This document shows, in pieces, positions 9,901 to 17,350 of a DNA stretch of 64,000 nt. Numbering within the stretch: the stretch's first letter is position 1; each line of letters begins with the position of its first letter. This DNA comes from Mikania micrantha (taxonomy: Eukaryota > Streptophyta > Magnoliopsida > Asterales > Asteraceae). The notes under the pieces were generated by a model. It did not search any database. It saw only the letters and a program-made list of their open reading frames with translations, and was not told the DNA's origin. Location of the stretch: assembly GCA_009363875.1 (NCBI GenBank), contig CM018680.1:121097027-121161026 (forward strand), in the 5' to 3' direction. Made by a program: the position numbers and the translations under genes.

Positions 9901-10310
9901 TTGAATCTCACAAAAGCAAGCGTTGGGTTAGCACCAACAAAATATCCATAAAGAAGGTTCTTGTAAGTAATCGTGGCTTGTTGAATAACCTTAGGTTCCA
10001 TAACAACAACTTTTTGCCCATCATGAGTTATAACAGGCTGATAATACTGGATTTTAGACTGAATATCTTTGTGCGCTTGACCATTCAGCATGTCAACATA
10101 AGAAACATTATTTTGTTTAACTGGTTGATTCGTTTCCTTATCAGTAGTATTTTTAGCCTTTTCCTGATGATTATTCAGACTATCTTCAGATTGGCTACTC
10201 TTTTGAGCTTTGAATTCAATCAACCTTATAGGATTGACATTTAGCATGGACTTACGAAGAGCAAAATCAGTGGTTAAACCTGGAATGTTCCGACGCTGCT
10301 TGTTGATCAA
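6918..10310 (-). CDS. LINE ORF: DUF4283-like, CCHC knuckle, reverse transcriptase, zf-RVT; endonuclease missing
   Basis: This is a 1130-residue uninterrupted frame. Residues about 68-77 (VSYVDMLNG) and 110-290 resemble the DUF4283 nucleic-acid binding region of plant LINEs. A CX2CX4HX4C knuckle is at 297-310 (CQFCKVFGHTQDQC). The next recognisable element is the start of RT, with DKAPGPDG at 364-371, the GLRQGDPMSP block at 551-560 and the catalytic FADD at 600-603. A zf-RVT-like C-terminal region (about 935-1010) carries WHKVIWFSQNIPRHAFILWL and a Cys/His cluster. In L1-clade plant LINEs an endonuclease of over 200 residues and a linker separate CCHC from RT; here about 50 residues do. The product should reverse-transcribe element RNA in the nucleus but should not nick DNA itself. 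The true start may be further upstream: the same phase is also open at 10599-10907 and 10992-11423, but stops intervene. Confidence 0.88.
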   Translation of the reverse strand: MINKQRRNIPGLTTDFALRKSMLNVNPIRLIEFKAQKSSQSEDSLNNHQEKAKNTTDKETNQPVKQNNVSYVDMLNGQAHKDIQSKIQYYQPVITHDGQKVVVMEPKVIQQATITYKNLLYGYFVGANPTLAFVRFNLNRMWRQYGVQEISYNGAGIFLFKFETEMLMQEVLELGLWIVGNIPLCLRKWEAGQCMLKENPKSIPIWILLKNLPLELWNTESLCRTTSCVGNPLTFDKITKLKCKSIDEMGGFARILVEVNIDCSFPKTIKVCYPMVGNMPGKSIDIEVEYQVKPSTCQFCKVFGHTQDQCSKFKPKEPAKKNEEPIVDALNLFKNKIPPQLADHMVREISTEEVKEAMFSIDNDKAPGPDGYTSKFFKATWDITGGEITEAIKDFFFNGQLLKQVNTSIISLVPKIPQPKLVKDYRPIACCNVLYKCISKIICEHIKIGLDHIINDYQSAFVPGRMICDNILLTQELVRNYHRNRGEPKVALKIDIQKAYDTVNHNFLQQCLLGFGFHPCMTDWIMTCARTATYTINVNGNAHGFFRGCRGLRQGDPMSPYLFTLVMEVLNLMLKRRIERHTSFKYHWRCKDLEITHLCFADDLMMFCGATPDSVRTLQEGLLEFGTASGLKPNLGKSTLYFGNVRPSLQQQIQDILPFRVGTLPVRYLGVPLLAKRLYSKDCYVLVNKVKKRINDWNNRFLSFAGRLQLIRSVISSMQTYWATVFTLPSNIIDDIEKLARKFLWTQMDSVKGKARVCWKEVCRPKDQGGLGIKSLKAQNMALMSRHVWNIVTGKNSIWVRWISQYKLHDHNFWEVKIDDGSTWSWRSILKYRSKIRPHVKKVVGDGCNTSIWYDNWHSLSPLSEFITPRDIIRTGSTLQAKVADIIQDGQWKWPTELLNKYSCLCDFPPPILIANKADATIWKTSEGKETVFCTKQVFEDMNRRNLSVPWHKVIWFSQNIPRHAFILWLAIQRRLLTQDRIRTWETRTTLKCAFCEAQPDSHNHLFFQCSYSRNIWRDVKQLAKMGRTPALWIECVEYMASLPNNSTADSVIRRLLIGATIYYIWQERNLRMFQGKKRNKDNLLRVIKDDVRARLQGLRFRVSPQTIQASKEWGFAVMSPNKKSCFIKE

Positions 10311-10991
10311 TAAGCTCTCCAGTAGACCTTCCTTGAAGAGTCTTGAGTGTCATTTTCCGTTTTGAGATCTTCCTGTTAACTCTCCTCGTCGACACTCCTG
10401 GTTGGTAGTTGAAGTGGATCGGCATGTGCTCCAGCATCTTCATAGGAGTAAAACTTGAGTTGAATTTTGGTTTAGGCATGTTCTTCCAGTTGCTTCGATT
10501 TCTAGAGTACCATATCTTGTGAGCTTTTTTTTCATTCGCATGCCTCTTAGCAGCACCAGGGTTGACATCATCCAGCTTAGCCGTGGCCTTAGATTTTTTC
10601 AATTCCATCTTTCCCAGATTGTTGGTGTTAGAGGTGTAATCGTCTGGTTATAAGAATTAGTAACAACATCATCCTCATAATTCTTCCTCTTCAATCCCTT
10701 GGATCCATCATTCACCGTTGGAAGAATAATTTCAATAGGTTTCGGGCCCCGACTCTTCAATCCAGATCGTTCTCCACTCATTGCTGTATTATATTCATTT
10801 CCTCCAGCTTCATTTCCCGATAGCTGGCCATCATCATTATGATTAACCCTCGGAGATCCACTAGATCTAAACTCGATTGCTCCACTGGATTTTTGTTCAA
10901 GACGCAAATAGGGGAGCCATTAACAACCGTTCCCACGTCGTGCATGGCTGTTTCCTCCATCAGGGGATTAGTTTGTCCCATCTGAGGAATA
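10311..10991 (-). pseudogene. Broken N-terminal coding sequence of LINE C
   Basis: Short open stretches in three phases cover this interval (10778-11005, 10599-10907, 10267-10608). They are rich in Lys, Asn and Ser, with basic patches such as LKRKNYEDD and KKSKATAKL, as expected for the low-complexity N-terminal part of a plant LINE protein. Stops or frameshifts separate them from both the upstream ORF and the RT ORF. I infer that one longer N-terminal region has been broken, but no domain can be named. Confidence 0.4.
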
Positions 10992-11423
10992 TTAGGGTTT
11001 TCCAATAGCTGTCGGTGTGTACTCAGGCAATTTCACATATGTATCCCTATTCATGCACGTATTGTTTTCCAAGTTCATACCTTTATTATTACCATCCGTA
11101 GCACCTTTAGTAGTATCATCAAGAAATTCGCCATCTGCATCACCTTGAGTATTAGCATTCACCGCAACATTCTCTTTCCCCATGAAATCACGAAGATAAT
11201 ATTGTTTATCCTTAATATTCCCGGACTTGGATCCACCACGTTTCTTCTTAGGGTTCTGAATACCTAGTGACTTTTCTAGGCTGCTTCTTGTTACTCGTCC
11301 CTCTTCCACTCCACATTCTTGTTCATCTTCTGATTGCTCAGCCCAAAACTTGCCCATAACTCCCGGATCAGGAATTTTACCCTCCGCCGTGCCTAGTTTG
11401 GTCCCTTTGTTCGACTTTCCCAT
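10992..11423 (-). CDS. Candidate first ORF / N-terminal segment of LINE C
   Basis: A 143-codon frame begins with ATG 181 bases inside the element's 5' end, where a first LINE ORF would be expected. It is hydrophilic and acidic/basic, with RVTRSSLEKSLG and a Lys-rich PKKKRGG patch that could serve as a nuclear localisation signal. It lies in the same phase as the 1130-codon ORF downstream. No catalytic motif is seen. It is most likely the N-terminus of the original protein, now separated by stops. Confidence 0.45.
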   Translation of the reverse strand: MGKSNKGTKLGTAEGKIPDPGVMGKFWAEQSEDEQECGVEEGRVTRSSLEKSLGIQNPKKKRGGSKSGNIKDKQYYLRDFMGKENVAVNANTQGDADGEFLDDTTKGATDGNNKGMNLENNTCMNRDTYVKLPEYTPTAIGKP

Positions 11424-11604
11424 GATTTAATGAAAAGAAAACCACAGGTTTGTCTTGCTAATCAATTCCAGCAAGAAGGAACACCGAATGCGGTTTGAAC
11501 AGAAGAAGATTTGATCGGAATTTTGGTGAAGAAAGCAAAGATCCGGCTCTCTCTAAAATCGCACCATGAAAACACACACAAAAAAGTTGAACAAATGAGA
11601 ATCC

Positions 11605-11620
11605 TAGGGTTTAGGGTTTT
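11605..11620 (+). repeat. Short telomere-type tract T4
   Basis: Only about two units (TAGGGTTTAGGGTTTT) separate the 5' end of element C from the T tract of element D. Even this very short spacer keeps the polarity of the other tracts. Confidence 0.85.
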
Positions 11621-12720
11621 CTTTTTTTTTTTTTTTTTTGAAAAAGGCAGAGCCTAGGCAAACTTTATTAAAAAGAATAAAATGTACAACGAAACGGCAT
11701 AGGTCCCGCACGAAGCTAGGGGCCTACCCAGAAAAGAAACACACTACGTAATGTCCATAACAAAAGCATAGCCACTAAACAATAACAAAAAGAGACTAGC
11801 ATCCCAACCCATGTAAGTGTTATAGCCCTTATCCAACCACATGTGTCATTCGTTGTCTTCATGTCATGTGAGAGAGTATGTTGGTGATTCATGTAGACAA
11901 TAATCGTGTAACACCTCTTCTAATATTCCAAGCATGACTACGTGCTCCACATATGTGAACCGTGTGCTCCATGCATGGTAACGTGTTCCATGCATGCAGA
12001 CCCGCTACAACCATGCAGCTCCTTGTGGATAGTCCATTGATCAGCCGCCCATTGTAGTTGGTCCTTTCCCATGTACCCTGGGTATTCTTTGGTTCTCGTG
12101 TCCATGCATCTCTCCTTGCTGCTTTCTTGTTGCTTTATACCATCCATATTGTGTTCCCCATAGGCCACAATTTGGTCATTCAAGTATAGAATCTTTCGAT
12201 AACATGTCCAGCCCAAACCCGTACAATCCGCCATGGATTGGAAGGCTTTTAACATCATGCTAGCCCGGTCTTGACCATAGCGTGCTCCTATATAGTCCAT
12301 CACACCCATCCATGCCCACTTTTTGTCGAAACATGCGCCCCTTCCAACAACTTTTAGATGTTTACGTAACCTGCATAGCCACCACAAAAGTAAAAGACCC
12401 AACCCATGAGTTCCCAGCCCCCCATCATCACTCACAATATATGTGTGATGATGACCTCTCGAAATCAGAGTCATTCGTGTGCAAGGTGTACCAACCGGTT
12501 TCCCTGCCAAAAATGGCTCCCGAAGTTGAGAAATTATGTCACTCACTCTCTTCTTATAGCACTCACTCTTATGAAAGGTGGTGTATCGTGTGTATCGTGT
12601 ACCAAACCCCCACCCTACCTGACCCAATGGCCTCACACTTTGAGAATTTTTCCCCAAGTTCCCATCCCATCCCATCCAGCAGTCATAAACGGATATTATG
12701 ACATACCAGTCTCGCGAAAA
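11621..12720 (-). mobile_element. Element D: 5'-truncated LINE related to element C
   Basis: An 18-T tract (11622-11639) and GAAAAAGGCAGAGCCTAGG give the common 3' end. The first ~250 bases after it match element C's 3' end with substitutions (for example CATAACAA and CCCAACCCATG blocks in the same order). The right part carries the GTACCAACCGG and CCCCCACCCTACC words of the C 3' repeats, and then the element stops at about 12720 and telomere repeat begins at once. No RT or upstream sequence is present. This is the pattern of a LINE copy cut short during reverse transcription. A 245-codon frame (11938-12675) is open in the phase of the large 3' ORF of element C. Confidence 0.8.
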
Positions 12721-12949
12721 AGGGTTTAGGGTTTAGGGTTTAGGGTTTAGGGTTTAGGGTTTAGGGTTTAGGGTTTAGGGTTTTAGGGTTTTAGGGTTTT
12801 AGGGTTTTAGGGTTTTAGGGTTTAGGGTTTAGGGTTTTGGGTTTTGGGTTTTGGGTTTTGGGTTTTGGGTTTTGGGTTTTGGGGTTTGGGGTTTAGGGTT
12901 TAGGGTTTAGGGTTTAGGGTTTAGGGTTTAGGGTTTAGGGTTTAGGGTT
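12721..12949 (+). repeat. Telomere-type tract T5 with variant blocks
   Basis: About 230 bp of TTTAGGG with a block of about five TTTTAGGG units (about 12780-12823) and a block of about seven TTTTGGG units (about 12835-12880). It begins directly at the truncated end of element D and runs into the T tract of element E. Confidence 0.95.
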
Positions 12950-14701
12950 TTTTTTTGGGTAAAGGGCAAAGCCCGGAAAAATGTATAACCAACCAACAAA
13001 AGAATTACAAGTCGACAAGGGGGGCATACCCCCCTTTACAGCACAACTCTGACAACCCCAGAGAAGGCACCAAAAACATACTGAGCCCAAAGGGCCAACT
13101 AATACAAGACATGTACATACAGACAGCGGGCTTGGCCCAAAACACATTAAAATACAAACAGAATAAGCACACCAAGCTGGTGGCCCAAAAACTGGTACAA
13201 TCCCAGACAGACCCAACATTATAGCAAAGCCCAAGAGAAGCCCAGTAACCGAATGAAGCTCAAATACCATAGCAGGCCCAATAGTCTAGGCAAGCCCAAT
13301 ATTCCAAGTAAGTCCAATAAAGAAAATAGGCCCCATCATCCACCAAATGCAAAGGCCAACCACTGACAAAGGCCCAAACATAACCATAAGCTCTCATAGG
13401 GGCCAGCCCACTCCCATCAAAATCTAAACAAAGCAGCCCATTCTCGGCCCAGAAACAACAACTCAGCAACAAAACCCAACCACCCATGATCCAAACATAA
13501 CTCCCCACATCTTTAGCCGCAAGCCAACACCAGCAGGGCCAGGCCATAGGCCAGCGGCCAATGAAACAAGGCCTCACCAGGCCAAGCTGGGCCCTCATAG
13601 GCCAAACCAAAATCACCAGGCAGAACAAAATCTTCAGCCTATCAGCAGCAATCATCCGGCCACCAAGGTGCCATAGAGCAACAAGAAGGAGCCAAAGGGC
13701 CATGCAGCCAACCCAACCCCCCAAGAAGGACCCAAGCAGCCAAGAAGGATGGGCCCAGCGGCCACAATGCCTGGTCCAAAGAAAGGGCCACAGAACCCAA
13801 TACCCCGCAAAGGACCACCAAATCAAGAGACTCCACATCAGACCCAGCTTAGAAACAACCACCCTACAGCCGAGCCTCCCAATCTGGCAGCAAATCATAA
13901 CTGAACCAAGGATAGCAACCAACCTAAATATGCCCCACAACTGAACACAGATCATGGAGAGCCCCCAACCAATATAGCTACCACCAAACACAGTAGGATA
14001 AACAGCCCAAGTATTGATGAATCCGAGATCTAACCCAAAACTAATAACTGAGAGAGAGCTAGGATCATCAACCCAAACAGAGCAACTAAGAATTAACCAC
14101 CAGAAGACAACACAAAAGGGTCTCTTGACCTGGCCATAAATCCGAAAAAATATAACCCTCAAGGACCAGATAACAGGGAAAACACTTTCCCCATGGCTAC
14201 TCAAATTTCCTTTCCAAGAAAGATAGCACCAGCCCCTAAACAAAAAAATAAATAACCACACAGCATGGGAACCAAGCAGGGCCAAAAGCCTCCCAACAGA
14301 GCGAGCCAAAAACCAAAAACACAAGGGGAATCCCCTCTCAATCCCAGCCCTAAAGCTGTTAGGAACCACTACAGCAACAAAACCCAAAAAAAGAAGAGAA
14401 TAGACAGCCATAAACAAAAAACAAAACAGGCTGCAACCAAAACCCAACAGCACAAAGGAATTAGAATTGGCCTGCCATGAAGGCAGCCATCCCATTCTCC
14501 TCATCTTCCACATCCTCAACCGCGTAAGTCAAATCAATGCCCAGACATTCAATCTGAGCCTTGAAATAAACCCATTCCCCCACAGACCAGGCTGCCATAT
14601 TTTTAGCCTTTACAGCCCTAGCATTAGAGCTTAGAGCCTTAAAAATGGCTTGTTTCTTGTTTTCAGGCAGGTAAGGGGAACCCTTAACATCAAAGAGATT
14701 C
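12950..14701 (-). mobile_element. Element E: second retroelement family inserted in telomere repeat (5' side lost in gap)
   Basis: A short T run (12948-12956) emerges from TTTAGGG and is followed by GGGTAAAGGGCAAAGCCCGG, which has the same hairpin logic (GGGC-loop-GCCC) as A-D but a different sequence. A perfect GGGGGG-CATA-CCCCCC hairpin lies at 13019-13034. About 1.5 kb of sequence rich in AGCCCA/GGCCCA words follows. A coding tail on the minus strand ends at 14461. No RT is visible in the 1.7 kb present. The long open frame at 13260-14519 is Trp/Leu-rich, overlaps the coding tail in another phase and is probably chance. The element continues into the assembly gap. Confidence 0.65.
14461..14700 (-). 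CDS. C-terminal fragment of a retroelement protein (element E)
   Basis: A frame entering from the gap encodes about 79 residues and ends at TAA (14461-14463). It includes KGSPYLPENKKQAIF, NMAAWSVGEWVYFKAQ and AVEDVEDEENGMAAF. The style (acidic ending, NM-x-x-W and DVE-x-x-ENGM words) recalls the C-terminus of plant LINE first-ORF proteins, but I cannot name the family with certainty. If it is ORF1, no RT ORF follows before the poly(A), so the element is deleted or non-autonomous. Confidence 0.5.
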   Translation of the reverse strand, partial: NLFDVKGSPYLPENKKQAIFKALSSNARAVKAKNMAAWSVGEWVYFKAQIECLGIDLTYAVEDVEDEENGMAAFMAGQF

Positions 14702-14801
14702 NNNNNNNNNNNNNNNNNNNNNNNNNNNNNNNNNNNNNNNNNNNNNNNNNNNNNNNNNNNNNNNNNNNNNNNNNNNNNNNNNNNNNNNNNNNNNNNNNNN
14801 N
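14702..14801. other. Assembly gap of exactly 100 N
   Basis: A run of 100 N, a conventional scaffold-gap length. The sequence changes character across it, from the telomere-repeat/LINE array to dispersed copia remnants, so adjacency of the two sides rests on scaffolding only. Confidence 0.99.
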
Positions 14802-16969
14802 AAACAACTTAGTTTCTACCTTATCACAGTTAGAGGTTAAAAAGGATGATGCATGTCCAAGGTGCCAATATGGGAAGTCACACCAGCAACCTTTTCATAC
14901 TTCATCTTAGAAGTCATCATTCCCCCTTGAGCTCATTCATAGTGATGTGTTTGCCCGGTGAAACAAGCGTCAGTTAGGGGAATGATGTACATGATCACGT
15001 TTATCGATGATTTCTCGTGTTATGTCTGGGTGTTTCCATGAAAGAAAAAGCTGAGGCACGTGAGATATTCAAGATGTTTTTATTAGAGGCTGAAAAAGAC
15101 ATCAATCCAAAAGTTAAGAACCTGGTGAACACATGTTAGAAGGAGTTCTCTGACTTCCTGAATTATTGGAGGTTTCGGGCTGCATGTTACACAATAAGAA
15201 TGTTCCTGGTCATTTTAGGGTAGAAGCCATGCATTTTGCAACATTCGTCACCAACAGAGTTTATCAACAAAGTCTTGGTTACAAGTCACCTTATGAGAAA
15301 TTGTTTAAGGCGAAACCTAATGTTAGCTTCTTATGAGTCTTTGTAGTTGTTTGTTATGTGTTTGTTCTAGGTTCTTAAAGATATAAGCTGGAAAAGAATT
15401 TTGTCAGATGCAACTTTGTGGGGAAGAACAAGAAACAAAAGGGTTGGAGGTGTTATGACCGTTAAAAGGAAAATGCTTAGTATCTCGTAAATGTGGCTTT
15501 TGACAAAAATCAACCTGGTGGCCTCCTTCAAAAGAGGTGTTACCAAATTCACAACTTACTGATGATCTTGAAATCAATCAGGTTAAACTCACATACGATG
15601 CGGCAACAAATGTTTCAGAACCTATGACTAATGTTTTTGGAGAAGATGTTGCTCGACAAGAACCGTGGCAAACTGGGGGGCACCGGACTCAACCTGAATC
15701 AAAGGTAAATCTATGACACTCGTTTAGGGTTAGGCATCCAAACCCTAGATATGTTAACGTGATTGTAGTTATTGATGGGCATGAGGAGCCAGATTCAATT
15801 ATGCAAGCCAATAAGGTTAGTGAGTGGTGGGATGCCATGTAATGAAACTTCGGTTTGGTGCCTAAGCCTATTGATACAAACCCTATTTCATGCAAATGAA
15901 TTTACAAACTCAAATATAAGTCTGATGGATTGGTGAATAGGTTTAAAGTACAGTAGGTGGCGTGTGGCTTTACCCAAGAATTTGGGCTTGATTATGAAGA
16001 ACCTTCAGTCCAGTTCCATACAAGAACGTGTTATTTACTTCCATCTGGAATAGCGGCTTCACCCAAGAATTTGAGCTCTATTCTGAATAACCTTCAGTCC
16101 AGTTGCTAAGTTAACTATTAGGATTTTGTTGGCAATTGCAACAAGCAAGGGATGGCCACTATTCCAGATGGAAGTAAATAACACGTTCTTGTACGGAACC
16201 CTCGATCATGTGATTTATAAGTTCAACCTATGAGGTTTGAAAGCACTAGTCATCCTAATCAGTATGTAAACTCAAAAAAGCCATCTATGGGCTTAATCAA
16301 TCTCGTAGGGCATGGTATGGAAAAATTGCCAAGTTTTTAGAAGTAAACAGGCTTGGAAGTACACCATCAGATGCAAGCCTATTTGTCAAGCAAAGTGGGT
16401 CGAGAATTGCAATTGTGTTAGCCTATGTGGATTTCTTGTTAACACTGGTGATTGGGATGCTGAAGTACAACAACTAAAAACTAATCTATGTACCAGGTTT
16501 CAAATGAAGGACTTGGAAAAGCTACACCAGTTTCTTGGTTTAGAACTAAGCTCCATCAACAGAGATGTTTTGTTGCATCAGACCGTATACATGGTTGATC
16601 TTCTGTCGAAATTTGGTATGTTAAACTCAAAATCAGCAAGGACTCCTATGGATAAAAGAGTTAAATTGTATCCAGGTGAGGGGCACAAGCTTGAAAATGT
16701 TGCTATGTATCAAAAGATTGTTGGGAGTTTAATCTACCTCAACCTAACAAGGTCAAACATCACTTTTTCTGTGGGTTTGCTTAGTTGTTTTATGCAAGAC
16801 CCTAGAGGACCTCATCTACATGTTGCATGAAGGGTTTTGAGGTATGTGAAAGCAACAGTGGGTTTTGGAGTCATGTTTAAGAGAGCAAGATATTAGTGTG
16901 ATTGGTTTTTGTGATGCAGATTATGGAGTTGATCCAAACAATAGAAAGCGGGTTTTTATAATCTTGTAA
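14802..16969 (+). pseudogene. Decayed Ty1-copia retrotransposon fragment
   Basis: Pieces of a copia polyprotein appear in order on the + strand but in changing phases with stops. They are a GAG pre-integrase knuckle (CPRCQYGKSHQQPF, about 14854-14895), integrase words (ELIHSDVF near 14930, then NRVYQQSLGYKSPYEKLF near 15255), RT pieces (KYKSDGLVNRFKVQ near 15915 and AKLTTIRILLAIATSKGWP near 16105), the better preserved RT end at 16312-16830 (MKDLEKLHQFLGLELSS and MYQKIVGSLIYLNLTRSNIT), and an RNase H start (FCDADYGVDPNNRK, about 16905-16950). No LTRs are visible; the left side is lost in the gap. It is non-functional. Confidence 0.82.
15969..16196 (+). repeat. Fold-back duplication inside the copia fragment
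   Basis: About 42 bases at 16017-16059 (with AAGAACGTGTTATTTACTTC) recur as their reverse complement at 16154-16196. In addition, about 45 bases at 15970-16015 (ACCCAAGAATTTGGGCTTGA...) recur in direct orientation at 16060-16108 with several changes. Together these form a small, complex rearrangement. Confidence 0.8.
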
Positions 16970-16971
16970 AA

Positions 16972-17178
16972 TTGATGACGAAAACTAAAAGAAAGAAACA
17001 TATTATGCATCCGTTGGTGTATCACTTGTTAAGATTATTATTACTTTTTCCAATTGCAACAACAATTGTTGAAAGGTGTTTGTGTTTTTACAGTGAAGCA
17101 TGTGAAGACAGACTGCGTAATCAAATGGATGAGGAATTCTTGCACAAATCTTGCATAAAAAAAATAAAAATGTGTTGA
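16972..17178 (+). pseudogene. hAT transposase C-terminal dimerisation fragment
   Basis: The 68-codon open frame contains HPLVYHLLRLLLLFPIATT followed by IVER and then LRNQMDEEFLHKSC. This corresponds to the hAT dimerisation region of plant transposases (pattern LxLPVATAxxER ... LRNxMxxEFL), with a degraded segment between the two blocks. Nothing of the catalytic part is visible upstream, where copia sequence begins at once. It is a fragment with no function of its own. Confidence 0.65.
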
Positions 17179-17350
17179 TCAAAGATGTAATGAATTGTTT
17201 TCAAAAGATAAAAAATTTGTAAAACTCAATCAACTTGTGTGACTCCAATGATACAACCACTCCCTTATAAAGGATGTAGCAGTGTAAATAATTGGTATGT
17301 TTGTGAAAACTCAACTTGGTGCAAAGCAAGCAAGTAGAAGTCGAGTAGGA
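17179..17350. other. Spacer between hAT remnant and ATXR gene
   Basis: AT-rich sequence that would contain the 3' untranslated region and polyadenylation region of the minus-strand gene ending at 17351. No feature is recognised with confidence. Confidence 0.4.

Larger units (their letters stand above)
5074..11604 (-). mobile_element. Element C: 6.5-kb LINE with reverse transcriptase but no endonuclease, embedded in telomere repeat
   Basis: Read on the minus strand, the element starts at 11604 in GGATTCTCATTTGTTC, directly after telomere repeat. It carries N-terminal ORF fragments (10311-11423), a 1130-codon ORF with DUF4283-like, CCHC, RT and zf-RVT parts (6918-10310), a repeat-rich 3' part (5269-6972), and ends in poly(A) at 5074-5084. 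Both flanks are TTTAGGG tracts and no host DNA is present at either junction, so a target-site duplication cannot be recognised. This is an L1-clade plant LINE by domain order and poly(A) tail. The endonuclease domain that normally lies between CCHC and RT is absent. It is the only candidate in this contig for the source of reverse transcriptase. Confidence 0.88.

Noticed and set aside
13260..14519. A 419-codon minus-strand frame rich in Trp, Leu and Cys
   Set aside because: It lies in sequence made of repeated GGCCCA-type words, overlaps the better supported coding tail (14461-14700) in another phase, and shows no domain. I treat it as chance.
14650..14910. A + strand frame that runs through the N gap
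   Set aside because: It joins two contigs across 100 N. Only the part after the gap (copia GAG pre-integrase words) is meaningful.
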